A stretch of DNA of 64,000 nt from NCBI RefSeq assembly GCF_000001735.4, contig NC_003074.8:20033261-20097260 (forward strand). The letters are read 5' to 3'. Both the position numbers and the translations under genes were made by a program. How positions within the stretch are numbered: the first letter of the stretch is position 1; each line of letters begins with the position of its first letter. The notes beneath the pieces were generated by a model, which worked only from the letters and a program-made list of their open reading frames with translations, did no database searches and was not told the origin of the DNA. The DNA comes from Arabidopsis thaliana. Taxonomy: Eukaryota > Streptophyta > Magnoliopsida > Brassicales > Brassicaceae. This document shows positions 26,622-37,336 of this stretch, in pieces.

Positions 26622-27990
26622 ATGGAGAAGTACGAGAAGCTAGAGAAGGTCGGAGAAGGAACATACGGGAAAGTCTACAAAGCGATGGAGAAAGGAACTG
26701 GTAAGCTTGTTGCTCTGAAGAAAACTCGTCTCGAGATGGACGAAGAAGGTATTCCACCAACTGCTCTTCGTGAGATCTCGCTTCTCCAGATGTTATCAAC
26801 ATCGATCTATGTTGTTCGATTACTCTGCGTCGAACATGTTCATCAACCATCAACCAAATCTCAATCTACCAAATCCAATCTCTATCTCGTTTTCGAGTAT
26901 CTCGATACTGATCTTAAGAAATTCATCGATTCGTATAGGAAAGGACCTAATCCTAAGCCTCTTGAGCCTTTTTTGATTCAGAAGTTGATGTTTCAGCTTT
27001 GTAAAGGTGTTGCGCATTGTCATAGTCATGGTGTGCTTCACCGTGATCTTAAACCGCAGAATCTTCTTCTGGTGAAAGATAAAGAGCTTCTTAAGATTGC
27101 TGATTTGGGTCTTGGTCGTGCTTTTACTGTTCCTCTTAAGTCTTATACGCATGAGATTGTTACTCTTTGGTATAGAGCTCCTGAAGTTCTTCTTGGATCT
27201 ACTCATTATTCAACTGGTGTTGACATGTGGTCTGTTGGTTGTATCTTTGGTTAGTAGTCTCAATTATGCTTTTATGTTTTTGAATTCGTCTCTCTGCGAT
27301 GTGATTTTGTATTTATGCTGTTTCAATCTTTGAATTTGTATAGCTGAGATGGTTCGGAGGCAAGCTCTTTTCCCTGGTGATTCTGAGTTTCAGCAATTGC
27401 TTCATATCTTCAGGTATTTTGAATTTACCTTCCATTACTTCTTCTGGTTTTGTCCTGTTTCAGTGTGAATTGCATCACTGAATGATATGCTAGCTTACCA
27501 ATTGAGAACAACTGATTCTATATAGTCCAGGTTTCTTTGACCAATTATTCAATGGATTTAGCATTCTTGAATAGAGACTATGATCTTTACTAATGGTTCC
27601 TATTTGGTTCATGGAGGTTGCTAGGAACACCAACTGAGCAGCAATGGCCGGGTGTTTCCACACTGCGTGACTGGCATGTTTACCCTAAGTGGGAGCCGCA
27701 AGACTTAACTCTTGCTGTTCCTTCTCTTTCACCTCAAGGAGTTGATCTTCTCACGGTAAATAACTCCCTGATGACCATAGCTTTGTTGCAAAGTTGCTCT
27801 AATATTGTTACCTCTTGCTTCTGCTTCCCTCTTTTTTTCCTAAGCTGAATTGCTTGGTTAAATCTTTCTGATTGAGCTTATGTTTGTACAATTGCAGAAA
27901 ATGCTCAAGTACAATCCAGCCGAAAGAATTTCAGCAAAAACAGCACTTGATCACCCATATTTTGACAGCCTTGACAAGTCTCAGTTCTGA
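26622..27990 (+). CDS. CDKB1;1: B-type cyclin-dependent kinase CDKB1;1
   Basis: Four coding exons, 26622-27249, 27344-27413, 27617-27755 and 27898-27990, giving 309 residues as known for the protein. The kinase domain is complete: glycine loop GEGTYG (11-16), catalytic Lys33, HRDLKPQN with the catalytic Asp at 142, and a DLG metal-binding motif in place of the usual DFG. The activation segment ends [10 protein letters not shown]. The cyclin-binding helix reads PPTALRE (45-51), the hallmark of plant CDKB1 in place of PSTAIRE. CDKB1 kinases are plant-specific, peak from S to M phase, act at G2/M with A2-type cyclins, suppress endoreduplication and are needed for the final stomatal division. An E2F site lies just upstream. 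The single long first exon and late small exons fit the known gene. Confidence 0.98.
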
Positions 27991-28498
27991 AGTTCATTGC
28001 TGTATCTGTTGTCATCGTCTTGGTGAATTTAAACATTTGATCTATCTTTGTTTCCGACACATTAGTGTCTTATGTTTGGTTTAGAGATTTGTAGTCTTTC
28101 AGAAGAAACTGGTAAAGCTTGTATTCTCAAGTGAATGTAAAACACAATGGTGTGGTAGCAATGAGATGATTTTCTATCAATCGCTTGTTTTTGTGTAATC
28201 ATACAAAGTTGATGCTCAACTATCTGAATCAAGTCAATTTTGAAAATTAAAGTGAGACCTTACAGGTGGAATAAAGGGTCTTTCATAGAATTGTCAAAAC
28301 CCAAATGTTACGTACAATGGTATTAGTGTACACAACTGGCATTCTGACGCGCACACTTGCCCACAAATGGTTTACAACACAGATGGCTGCTCAAAGACAC
28401 TAAGTTAAAAAGATTTATCGCTACACACAATTGAAGGAAACCAAATGATACATTCGTAGTAGTAGTAGTAGCAGCTAACGATGACGATGTATGTGAAA
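27991..28498. other. Convergent 3' region, CDKB1;1 and beta-propeller gene
   Basis: The 508 bp between two convergent stop codons should hold both 3' UTRs. No further gene is seen. A short TAG-repeat (around 28457-28471) lies close to the minus-strand stop. Confidence 0.5.
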
Positions 28499-30620
28499 TC
28501 AATTGGACCACACATGAACAAGGCCGTGTCTGTTTCCTGTGTATATCTCATTGCGTTCTTCGTCGTAGAAAAGAGCGGTTATGTCTTCCAAAGCTTCAGC
28601 TACAGCGTTTCTTCTTTGCTTTGAGTTCTTTCCCATACAATTACTGCTGCTGCTCTCATCATCTTTTGGAGGCCCACTGCTTGGTGTTATTTTAGCTAAG
28701 CATTTCCCAGTCAATATATTGCTGATATTGATTGATCCCGCTGGATCATCCCACAAAACACCAATAATCAATATCCATCAATGAGATTTGTTAGGTTATA
28801 ATATCTGGTTAATATTATCTTGAGGGGTTATTTTTCTTACCATTTCCTTCTATCCACTGATCTTCGGTATCTGCTTTGCAGTACGAGATGATCAGATCTT
28901 GATCACTTGTAATGTAGATATTATTAGTGTTACAGTCTGGATGCCATAGAAGATGGTCCTCAAAGGAAGTAACGAGCTCTCCGCGAAAGTTCCACACAGA
29001 AACGTTCCGGTTCCTGAATGTCAGAAACAACTGGTTCTCATACAGAAATATGAATGCAGACGGTGTCATGAACTCAGCTCTACTAACTTCCATTAGCTCA
29101 GCATTTCTGACCTGAATTTGTAAATCAGAAACCAACTTGATAAAGAAAACAAGTAAAACAACAGCTAAAAGATTGATTGAATCAGACAAAAAATCAACTC
29201 ACGTCAAGAATTTGAAGATTCTCATTCTCTTGCTTAACAAGAAGTTTCTCATTGAATTGTTCAATGAAGTCAACTTTCTTGTTTCGGTGAAGCAAATGAT
29301 TGAAGGACTTGAGAACAGTGCCATCTTCTATCGACAGAATCTTCAGAGGAACATGACTGGCAGCTCTCTTGAAGATCAATAACATTATCCCTGGACTGAT
29401 GCAGGGAATCAAATGGGCACAACAGTTAGAAAATTCACAAGTCTGTCAATCCAATCTAGTGGACAGCACAGTTAGAAAAGCAGCTTGCTCAATATTTGCA
29501 AACAAGAAACAACAAAAGGGTCAAAGAAAGATGGAGAAAAGTTACCTGATTTTAATTTCCTGGACATTTTTATCTGATATCGAATATAGCATGGTGTAGT
29601 TTTTCAGATCAAACACCTTGTATACACTGCAGAAACAGCTATCAGGCTCAGAGGATGAAACTTGTCGTAAAAAAAAATTTAGGCTGTGAGACTAGAAAAA
29701 TAACCTGTCCTGCGCAGAATAAGTCAGCACCTTTCCATTGACATCATCAAACTCAACAAAACCAGGCCACTTTAATGATTCAGACTCAAAAAGAGCAAAC
29801 CCTGCATCCGGCTGACCTCTCAGAATATACCTAATAGTTGATTACAACCAGAAACACACATTAGTTTGAATAACGCAACAGACGACATGATACCGATTTG
29901 GTAGATGGTAGAAAACTTACTCAATTCTAGTGGATCTGCATTTCAAAGAGCTGAAATTGTCTGAAGCATAAACAGAAACTGTGATGAGAGAATCATTGTT
30001 CTTGTTGTAGAACAAGCTCCTGATGACTTCATCTGGACTAACATTTAAAAAGCATATTCTTTTGTTCGACTCTGCAGTTTAAGGTAAATCATACTATCAG
30101 TCACATAGACACAAAGCTGAGAGTAAGTAGTCAAGTTACGATAATTACCTCTACTAAAAGCTGCGCAAACACCAGAATGTGCAAGCGCAAAAACAATGTC
30201 CCTTGCAGCAACAATCTCAATAACTTTAGTTCTCTTCATCAAAAACGGTAATGCAACTAAACAGTGCCCTTTAGGATCGTGAGTATCATATTGCTCCTGA
30301 AATCAAAATTCATCAAGCAAGAGCAGCTTAAATTAGTACTCAAATCAAATCCCAATTAAGAGAGAGAAGCAATCTCTAGGGTTTGGGAATTAGGGCAAAT
30401 TACAAAAGATTGAAAATTCAGAACATACCACGAGACGCATGTTACGAAATCTCTCTTGGGCGGTGCTAATAGAGAAAGCTCGATCTTTACGAGAAGAGAT
30501 TTCTCTTCGTTGAAGCTTTTTAACACTGTTGACGAATCCATCGGGTCGAGACCTTTTCTTAGCCACAATTCTTCTTCCACTACAAGGTCTAGGGCTTGCC
30601 GTAATCCTTCTTCCTTCCAT
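28499..30620 (-). CDS. WD40/transducin-like protein of unknown function
   Basis: Eight coding exons on the minus strand: 30620-30429, 30296-30149, 30071-29921, 29830-29705, 29626-29546, 29395-29203, 29111-28841 and 28740-28499, giving 467 residues. The last acceptor (ATCCAG before 28740) is the only one that keeps the frame through to SINISNILTGKC. The N-terminus is basic (GRRITASPRPCSGRR), suggesting a nuclear or nucleic-acid role, though it could also be read as a targeting sequence. The rest is beta-rich with degenerate WD-like blades ending in NVSVWNF and, at the C-terminus, ITALFYDEERNEIYTGN then GLVHVWSN. Classical GH...WD spacing is mostly lost, so WD40 assignment rests on a few blades and on memory of this plant family. 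Function unknown. I infer this is AT3G54190. Confidence 0.88.
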
Positions 30621-32470
30621 CTAATTCTTCCTTCTTCAAGCCCAAATATTTCCAAGTAGGTTTTGAATTTTTGTGGAAACCCTAAAGGATGAAGAAACCC
30701 TAAGAGGAAAAAGAAGAAGCGAGAGAGTTGGGTAATCTCTAGGAGGAAGACGAGAAGTGACGGCTACTACATGGGAGTGTGACGTAAGACTTTTTTGCAG
30801 ATTCAGATTGGAATTAAGCTGATTTCAATGATTCAGAGCTCTTTTTTTCTTTCAAAATCTCAATTTCGAGCACGAACCAGCCGAACCAATCCGAAGCATC
30901 GTAGATCGTAGAAAGATAAAATTAATATTGAATATTTTTAAAACGCAGCGTTTAAGGGGTTGAAAGAAATTAACTTTTATGGGCTGTGATGGATGGCCCA
31001 GCCCAATAAACCTTGTGACAATTGATTAGTTTGCTTGATAGAATTCTTCGAAAATATTTAATTATTTTGTTTTACTATTAGTATTTTTAAAAAATTCATG
31101 AGTCAACTACACGAAAAAACGTCATCACATAGTCACACATGTAAGTTTTTTTAATTATACGAAGTATTGCTTTCATATACGACCATCAATCATGTTTACA
31201 AACACTATAACAATCTTACACCGTTATTTTGGTTGTCAAAATCCGGCATCGACTTATTATTTTGGAATTGGATATTTATGTTTATTTGTTATTTTGTTTA
31301 CCAGCCATATTATTTTATAAGTAAAAGTCATTGATTGGTTATCCAATTTGTAAGATAAAAGGTTTAGAAATGAAACATCATTAAATTTTGTTCTAATACA
31401 TTGGACTAAATCACTAAAACAATCTATTTGAGAATTTGAATATGTTCTAATTCATATGCTATTGTTCAATGCGTTTTGGTAAAAATACTATAGTTGACTT
31501 TCAAAATTTTCTAATAATTTTTTTTAAAAAAACTAAAAAATAGAGTAAATGTTTAGGTAAAAGTATCGTAAATTATTGGAAACTTACTTTTCAATGATGT
31601 GATTCTAATAACTTCTATCGTGGGATTAAAAAAATGTCAGAAACTCAACAGCAAAAAGTCAATAAAACAAATGGGCATTCAAATGCATGATGAATTTAAT
31701 AAGAGAGACAGATTAAACGGGCCAAAATCCAGAAGTCGTCCCGTGTAAATGAAGAAATGGGCCCAGAAAAAGACGGTGAATTAGTCATTGAATATGTTAC
31801 GTAATAACCACACGAAATTAGGCAAAAGCGACGGATGATGCATCAAGCATGGTCTCTTTACAAAAGCCATGTGAAGTATTTGATTTCTACCGCTAACCTC
31901 ACTTTATTATTTTTATCATCTCCCTTCTTCCACGTCCAGCTGAATTAATTAATGCACGTCTTCGAAACATTATTAAAAATGGTCAAATCTCAACTCAATC
32001 AATACCGATTTTAATAAAATTCAACTAACAACCATTTTTATAAAGAGCTGTCTTTACGACGTTCGACGAACATTATGTATGTTTTATACTTTTATCCGTT
32101 TTTATTTTATTTTTCTAAATACTTATTTTATGAATTTAGAAGTGTGTTACAAAATTAAATTGAGATTCCATTTACAGACATACACCAAAAAAAAAAAAAA
32201 AACTAGTATCTCATCAAATTCTTCCCAATTTATGAAAATGTAATTTTCATCAATTAACTATTTTTTTAAAAAATATACTCGTGGAAAATCAAGAAATATT
32301 AAAATGTAAAATAACAAATTATTAAAATGAAATGTGTTTGAGTCATGTAATTAAAAACTGGTAACGAATCCGCGTACAAATAGTGGTCTCCTCCTTTATA
32401 GGATAAACCAAAACCCCTGAGAAACTCAACAGCGAGAGAACCACAAAGCGTAACAAAGAGAGTAATAACT
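30621..32470. other. Divergent intergenic region, WD40-like gene and LEA_2 gene
   Basis: About 1.85 kb. The left part is the promoter of the minus-strand WD40-like gene, the right part that of the LEA_2 gene (leader from about 32400). GGGCC motifs at 31718 and 31760 lie in the middle. The rest is AT-rich and I see no gene. Confidence 0.5.
30995..31000 (-). promoter_or_regulatory. Site II element upstream of the WD40-like gene
   Basis: GGCCCA (TGGGCC toward the gene) sits in a cluster with GGGCT at 30981 and GCCCAA at 31001, about 370 bp before the start codon. Telo-box-like AAACCCTAA motifs lie nearer the start (around 30677 and 30694). Site II plus telo-box is a known pairing in promoters of growth-related plant genes. 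Confidence 0.4.
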
Positions 32471-33178
32471 ATGAGTGATTTTTCAATCAAACCCGATGAT
32501 AAAAAGGAAGAGGAGAAGCCAGCAACAGCCATGTTACCACCACCCAAACCAAACGCTTCTTCCATGGAAACGCAATCTGCTAACACCGGAACCGCTAAAA
32601 AACTGCGGCGGAAACGCAACTGCAAAATCTGTATCTGTTTCACTATCCTTCTCATTCTCCTAATCGCCATAGTTATCGTCATCTTAGCTTTCACTCTCTT
32701 CAAACCAAAACGCCCAACTACTACAATCGATTCCGTCACCGTTGATCGTCTCCAAGCTTCCGTCAATCCTCTCCTTCTCAAAGTCCTCCTAAACCTAACG
32801 CTCAACGTCGATCTCTCTCTCAAAAACCCTAACCGCATCGGGTTTAGCTACGATTCGTCGTCGGCGTTGTTGAATTACAGAGGCCAAGTGATCGGTGAAG
32901 CTCCTCTTCCGGCTAACCGAATCGCGGCGCGGAAAACGGTGCCGTTGAATATAACGTTGACGCTAATGGCGGATCGGTTACTCTCTGAAACGCAGCTTTT
33001 ATCTGACGTCATGGCTGGCGTCATTCCGCTTAATACTTTTGTTAAAGTCACTGGTAAAGTAACCGTTCTTAAAATCTTTAAGATTAAAGTCCAATCGTCT
33101 TCTTCGTGTGATCTCAGTATCTCTGTTTCGGATCGTAATGTTACGAGTCAACACTGTAAGTATTCGACTAAGTTATAA
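32471..33178 (+). CDS. NHL39: LEA_2 / NDR1-HIN1-like membrane protein
   Basis: An intronless gene of 235 residues. The first 50 residues are hydrophilic, Lys/Pro-rich and end in a basic cluster (KKLRRKRN). A single membrane segment spans about residues 53-77, followed by TLFKPKRP, the usual exit sequence of this family. The LEA_2 domain covers the rest. It contains NVDLSLKNPNRIGFSYDSS, then YRGQVIGEAPLPANRI and a C-terminal GKVTVLKIFKIKV strand. Family members sit in the plasma membrane with the LEA_2 domain outside; some, such as NDR1, function in disease resistance. No function is known to me for this one. A decayed copy of the same gene type follows 430 bp downstream. The symbol is from memory. 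Confidence 0.92.
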   Translation: MSDFSIKPDDKKEEEKPATAMLPPPKPNASSMETQSANTGTAKKLRRKRNCKICICFTILLILLIAIVIVILAFTLFKPKRPTTTIDSVTVDRLQASVNPLLLKVLLNLTLNVDLSLKNPNRIGFSYDSSSALLNYRGQVIGEAPLPANRIAARKTVPLNITLTLMADRLLSETQLLSDVMAGVIPLNTFVKVTGKVTVLKIFKIKVQSSSSCDLSISVSDRNVTSQHCKYSTKL

Positions 33179-33611
33179 TCAGATCTGTAGATTCTACCAC
33201 ACTTTGTTCTTGTTTTGTTTTTTGGTATTTGAATTGGTTTGTATTTAATCTCTATGTATGTTTTATTTACTTTAATGAACAGAGATTTGATTTTGTTCTT
33301 TTTCGTCTTAAAATCTTTTTGAGATAATCATAATTGATTCAACAAAATTAGTAAAACGTGTTAGTCAATGTGTCATATACAGGTAGATATTTTCTTCAAC
33401 CTTTTTAAAGTAGAAGAAAAAGTCAGATAAAGAATCAAATCAGATTCTTAATTACTGTCACATAATTTAGGCAGATTGTAAGGAATTAGTTGGCAGCTCA
33501 AATCGCATTTAAAACACTTCTTTCTCTACTTTGATTTATATTTCTTCTATAAGTGTGGCTTCAAGCTCTCCAAATATACAAATTAAACCATCCATACATT
33601 ATAGTTTTGTC

Positions 33612-34099
33612 ATGACCAAACGTATGCGTAAATCCAGCCGGTGCGGTTGCTGCACAGCTTCCTGTATCATCTTAACCATTCTCATCCTCATCTTCGTCAT
33701 TGTCTTACTCTTGGTTTTCGAAGTTCACAAACCGAAAAAACCTATAACGCAGATCTAATCACACACCGAACTAGGCGTCGTATATCCTTACCATTTGATG
33801 TTCAGCTCAATTTCACACTTATTAGTCTCCATATTCTAGTCAAGAATCGCAACAATAAGTTTCAAGCACGAGATAGGGAAGACATTAGTGGTACACAGAG
33901 AGAAGCAACTTGGTGTTGTTGATCTTCCCTCGGGTACAATGCCGGCTAAAGTTTCTTCAATTCTACCTTGTCTTCTTACTCTTCAGAGCGATAAGCTTGT
34001 TTCGACATAAGTGGTATCATGCTAGATATATTGGGTGGAAAGATTGTGTTGGAAACAAAGACACGAAAAGTCAAGTTGTTTGGAATCTTCAAGTTGTAA
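33612..34099 (+). pseudogene. Decayed tandem copy of an LEA_2/NHL gene
   Basis: The reading frame starts at an ATG at 33612 and keeps a basic N-terminus plus a membrane segment (CIILTILILIFVIVLLLVF), then the family exit EVHKPKKP. It hits a stop at 33756. Homology to the LEA_2 fold continues in other frames: QLNFTLISLHILVKN (frame 2 of the window), then HREKQLGVVDLPSGTMPAK (frame 0), a stop, and finally GKIVLETKTRKVKLFGIFK (frame 2), ending at 34099. So at least three frameshifts and two in-frame stops break one ancestral gene. All parts are in the family order. It sits on the same strand as the intact LEA_2 gene at 32471-33178, but its sequence is clearly diverged from it, so it is an old duplicate or a copy of another family branch. 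Confidence 0.85.
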
Positions 34100-34132
34100 A
34101 ACCACTACTAACGACTGTATTTTTCATCCCTA

Positions 34133-34155
34133 CTCTCTCTCTCTCTCTCTCTCTC
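34133..34155. repeat. (CT)n microsatellite
   Basis: An uninterrupted 23-base CT run just after the LEA_2 pseudogene and before the 3' side of the L17 gene. Confidence 0.9.
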
Positions 34156-34411
34156 GCTATATCTCTCAATTCTAAGTTCAACTCCATCTGAACATTTCTG
34201 ATTCTTGAATAGAAATAACATAAGAGAGACTAAATACTACAACACTCTTAACCAGAATGAACTGAAGCATCGATAGTTTCAACTCTAAAGAAAGCATTTT
34301 TACCAATTGAAGCTCACAAAACAAAATGATCTCATATCTGCATCAACAACTGTTTTTCAATATTACAGAGCAAAAGTGAAACAATTGAGCAAAATAAAAG
34401 AGATATTGACC

Positions 34412-35125
34412 TTAGACAAGCTCAATGTAAGCCATTGGAGCATTATCACCTCTCCTTGGAAGAGTTCTGATGATCCTCGTGTATCCACCGTTTCTCTCAC
34501 CGTATCTATCAGGAACCTCAGCAAACAGAGCGTGAACAATCTGTTTCTCGTAGATATATCCCAAGGCTTGTCTTCGCTTGTGCAACGAACCGTCTTTAGC
34601 CAATGTAATCATCTTGTCAACGAACTTCCTCATCGCACTAGCTCTAGCTCGAGTCGTCTTGATTCTCCCATGCTTAAGAAGCTGAGTCGTGAGTCCTCGC
34701 AGAAGAGCTTTGCGCTGGTCCGGTGGTCTGTTCAGCTTCGGAACACGTCGTCCGTGTCTCATCGCGTAGATACGACCACCACCGTCAACAATTTTGAATC
34801 CATTCTCAAAGCTTTGCCAATCTGCGTTCGAAATTCGAAAACCCTAACGACTTTGGAGATTCAAATTGAGCCAAATCTCTATGAAAAGTGGAAATTTACC
34901 TGGAAGTCCGATTGAGAGGAGAGGATTGACCGGAGAGAGACCGGAGAAAGATGGGAGTGAAGGAGAAGAGATTGGGAGACGAAGAGTAACCGGACGGCGA
35001 GAAGACGAGGAAGGTAATCGGAGTGATGCGGTGGAGGGAAGAGCTGATTTGAGAGAAGACATACTCCAGACTCTGCTCACGGAATCTGTAGGAGTCGCCA
35101 TTGCCATGGACATTGGAATCGCCAT
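34412..35125 (-). CDS. PRPL17: Chloroplast ribosomal protein L17 (bL17c)
   Basis: Two coding exons on the minus strand, 35125-34900 and 34821-34412, giving 211 residues. The first exon is a Ser/Pro/Leu-rich, acid-poor transit peptide (about residues 1-80). The mature part is bacterial-type L17: [20 protein letters not shown], then [18 protein letters not shown] and a C-terminal [16 protein letters not shown]. bL17 sits at the polypeptide exit tunnel of the 50S subunit. The transit peptide and presence of the bacterial-type sequence indicate plastid 70S ribosomes. Two TGGGCC site II elements lie about 100 bp upstream. I infer this is AT3G54210. Confidence 0.96.
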
Positions 35126-35218
35126 TAGATTGTGATCCTCTGCAACAAAGCGGATTTTGCTGGTGTTGAATGGATAAGGGATAGAGGAAGAGGACTTTGT
35201 TTATCAGAAACCTTTTGA

Positions 35219-35234
35219 TGGGCCTTAATGGGCC
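35219..35234 (-). promoter_or_regulatory. Paired site II elements of the L17 gene
   Basis: TGGGCC occurs at 35219-35224 and 35229-35234 on the plus strand, ten bases apart, about 95-110 bp upstream of the L17 start. Duplicated site II elements near the transcription start are typical of plant ribosomal-protein promoters and bind TCP factors. Confidence 0.6.
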
Positions 35235-36900
35235 TATAAACTGTAACTCTGTAGCGCTTTGCCAACAAGAGACTTTTTAAGGTTTTTGTTGCCAAACAGA
35301 TATTTGCATTTGGGCTATGTAATGTTAGAATTATTTTATAATGTATGCTATTGCTAGATATTGTTTAAGTGCATTTGTGATTTACAAACATTTCATTTTT
35401 ATTTTGGTTTTAATGAGCATTTCTATTATAGAGACTTTGATGTTAATAAATGGTGTTCTAAGATATATTAAAATATTTTATATACTTTCTTAAAATTGGA
35501 TAAATTTTGGGAAAATCCTTAATATCAGTTAAATTGAAGATAAAGAGTATTAAAAAAAACTATGTAGTAAAATACATTTCACATTTTTTGTGTATAATAG
35601 TACATGGTATTCGTTAAGATCACTCAAAAATTAACAAATTAAGTCTAAAAGGGCAGAAAAGACTATTCAAATATGGACTTGGAGAAAGACATTCAGCTTT
35701 TTACGCTGAGAAACTTTCATATTGAGCCGTGTGTTTGTGTTGTGAAGAGAAGTAATAAAAAATAATTTGAAGTGAAAAAGGAGAAGAAAAAATAAGATCG
35801 TAGAAAGCGTGGATGGTTTCTTCTTGGGTTCACTGCCATGCGATTATTAAATTGGCCATGGGGCTAGTGTTTGACGTACAAAAGTCTAAAAATTGTCAGT
35901 CAAACAGGTCCAAAACTTTGTAAGAAAAATAATATAATAATAGCAAATTTTCTAAAAATTGTTAAAAAAAGAACAAAAGGGAAAAGATGAGGATGCAGAT
36001 GAAAGCAAAATGTCAAACACTAGTTTCAGATTTTATCGGGAACTGGGGTTTGACAGTTGGTGTATGTATGTAATGGCCTCTCATCAAAACATGTGCATCT
36101 TTTTCCTTTTTTGTTATTTACTGTTTTAGCTCTACGTCTTGTCCAATTCCTCTCAAGTAAAATGCCTTTAATATGATACTAATATACAAGGGGACTAATG
36201 CTTTTTCCCTTTTCTTATCCTTGTTTTGTCTAAATCTTTACTTGGATTCCTTTATTTTTCTCCTCTCTTTAGATTAGTACGGTTTAAGGAATACCATCTT
36301 TCTAATTTTAGCACAAAATTGCAAGTTGGTGCCCCATCTTAGTAAGCACATCGTACCACACTTTGATTGTGTGAGAGACTTCTTCATCCCATCTCTCATA
36401 CCAAACCTAAATCAAATGACTAGTGGTGCAACCTGCTGACTCCATATGACCATAACTAATAAATCGGTTTATGAATCCAACTCATGTAGCTCTATAGAAT
36501 AGAAACCCATTCATTTCACATAATGAACTGAATCTGACATTTTATTTACATCATTTACTACTCAATTTTGTAATTAGCAAGATCATCTTTTTCATTATTC
36601 AACAATTTTGATATTCCATAATTTATTAACTTTGTCATACATCATAATATTCTGAAATTTTGTTATATATTGTACCGGTTCCACGAAATAGAGCTCTATT
36701 ATTATAGACCAAACAAACAAAATATTATCTTCTTGTGGTTAGTTCGAGAGAGAGGTCAAGAAGAAACGAAATGGATCGGCAAACGGAAGACGTCAAACAC
36801 ACAACGACGAACATTTTCCGATCACCCACCTAATCTCTTCCCATTTTTATTATTTTTCAAAACTCAAATTAATTAAGAAGAAAAAAACAGAAACAGAGAG
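35235..36900. other. SCR upstream region
   Basis: AT-rich sequence between the divergent L17 and SCR genes. It should contain the SCR promoter; published work used about 2 kb upstream of SCR for endodermis expression. I could not assign individual sites with confidence. The likely SCR leader starts near the GA-rich stretch at about 36880. Confidence 0.55.
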
Positions 36901-36913
36901 AGAAAGAGTTAAG

Positions 36914-37144
36914 ATGAATAGAGATAGAAAGAGTCATTAAATGTACGAAGCGACATTCACAATAATTCGAAAGGTGGAAGACGACTTAGATACGGCCAGG
37001 CTTCACTGTCCTCCTCGTCCTCCTCAATTACCCCTAACCCCTTTTTCCGGGATTCATCTCCAACCCACATCCTTCCAAATTCTCACCCCCTCACTGAGTT
37101 TTTGCTTTTTCTCCTCATCGGAGATCGTGAAGACGATCAAGTAA
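36914..37144 (+). promoter_or_regulatory. Two consecutive upstream ORFs in the SCR leader
   Basis: A minimal uORF at 36914-36940 (8 residues) stops with TAA immediately followed by the ATG of a second uORF at 36941-37144 (67 residues). If the SCR transcript starts upstream of about 36910, both are in its leader. The longer uORF peptide is not recognised. Confidence 0.45.
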
Positions 37145-37255
37145 TTTAAGAATCCCACCATTGATAAAAGAGTCTAGCTTTTCTACTACCAAACCTTTTT
37201 CTGTTTGGAAATTTTCGATTTTGGATTTAACCCTTTTCTTACCTTATTTATAACC

Positions 37256-37336
37256 ATGCAATCTCACGACCAACAACCCTTCAATCTCCATGGCGGAATC
37301 CGGCGATTTCAACGGTGGTCAACCTCCTCCTCATAG
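37256..37336 (+). promoter_or_regulatory. uORF overlapping the SCR start codon
   Basis: An ATG 34 bases before the SCR start opens a 26-residue frame that crosses the SCR ATG (37290) out of frame and stops with TAG at 37334-37336. It is close enough to the main start to be in any SCR leader. The context ACCATGC is fair (A at -3, no G at +4). Confidence 0.65.

Noticed and set aside
28742-28771. Extension of the WD40-like last exon up to 28771
   Set aside because: No AG lies upstream in usable position; the ATCCAG acceptor before 28740 restores the frame.
32299-32838. 179-codon minus-strand ORF over the LEA_2 gene
   Set aside because: Antisense shadow of an intact, well-recognised LEA_2 coding region; its composition is what complementing that gene produces.
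34307-34915. 202-codon plus-strand ORF over the L17 gene
   Set aside because: Antisense to conserved ribosomal protein codons and runs through that gene's intron.
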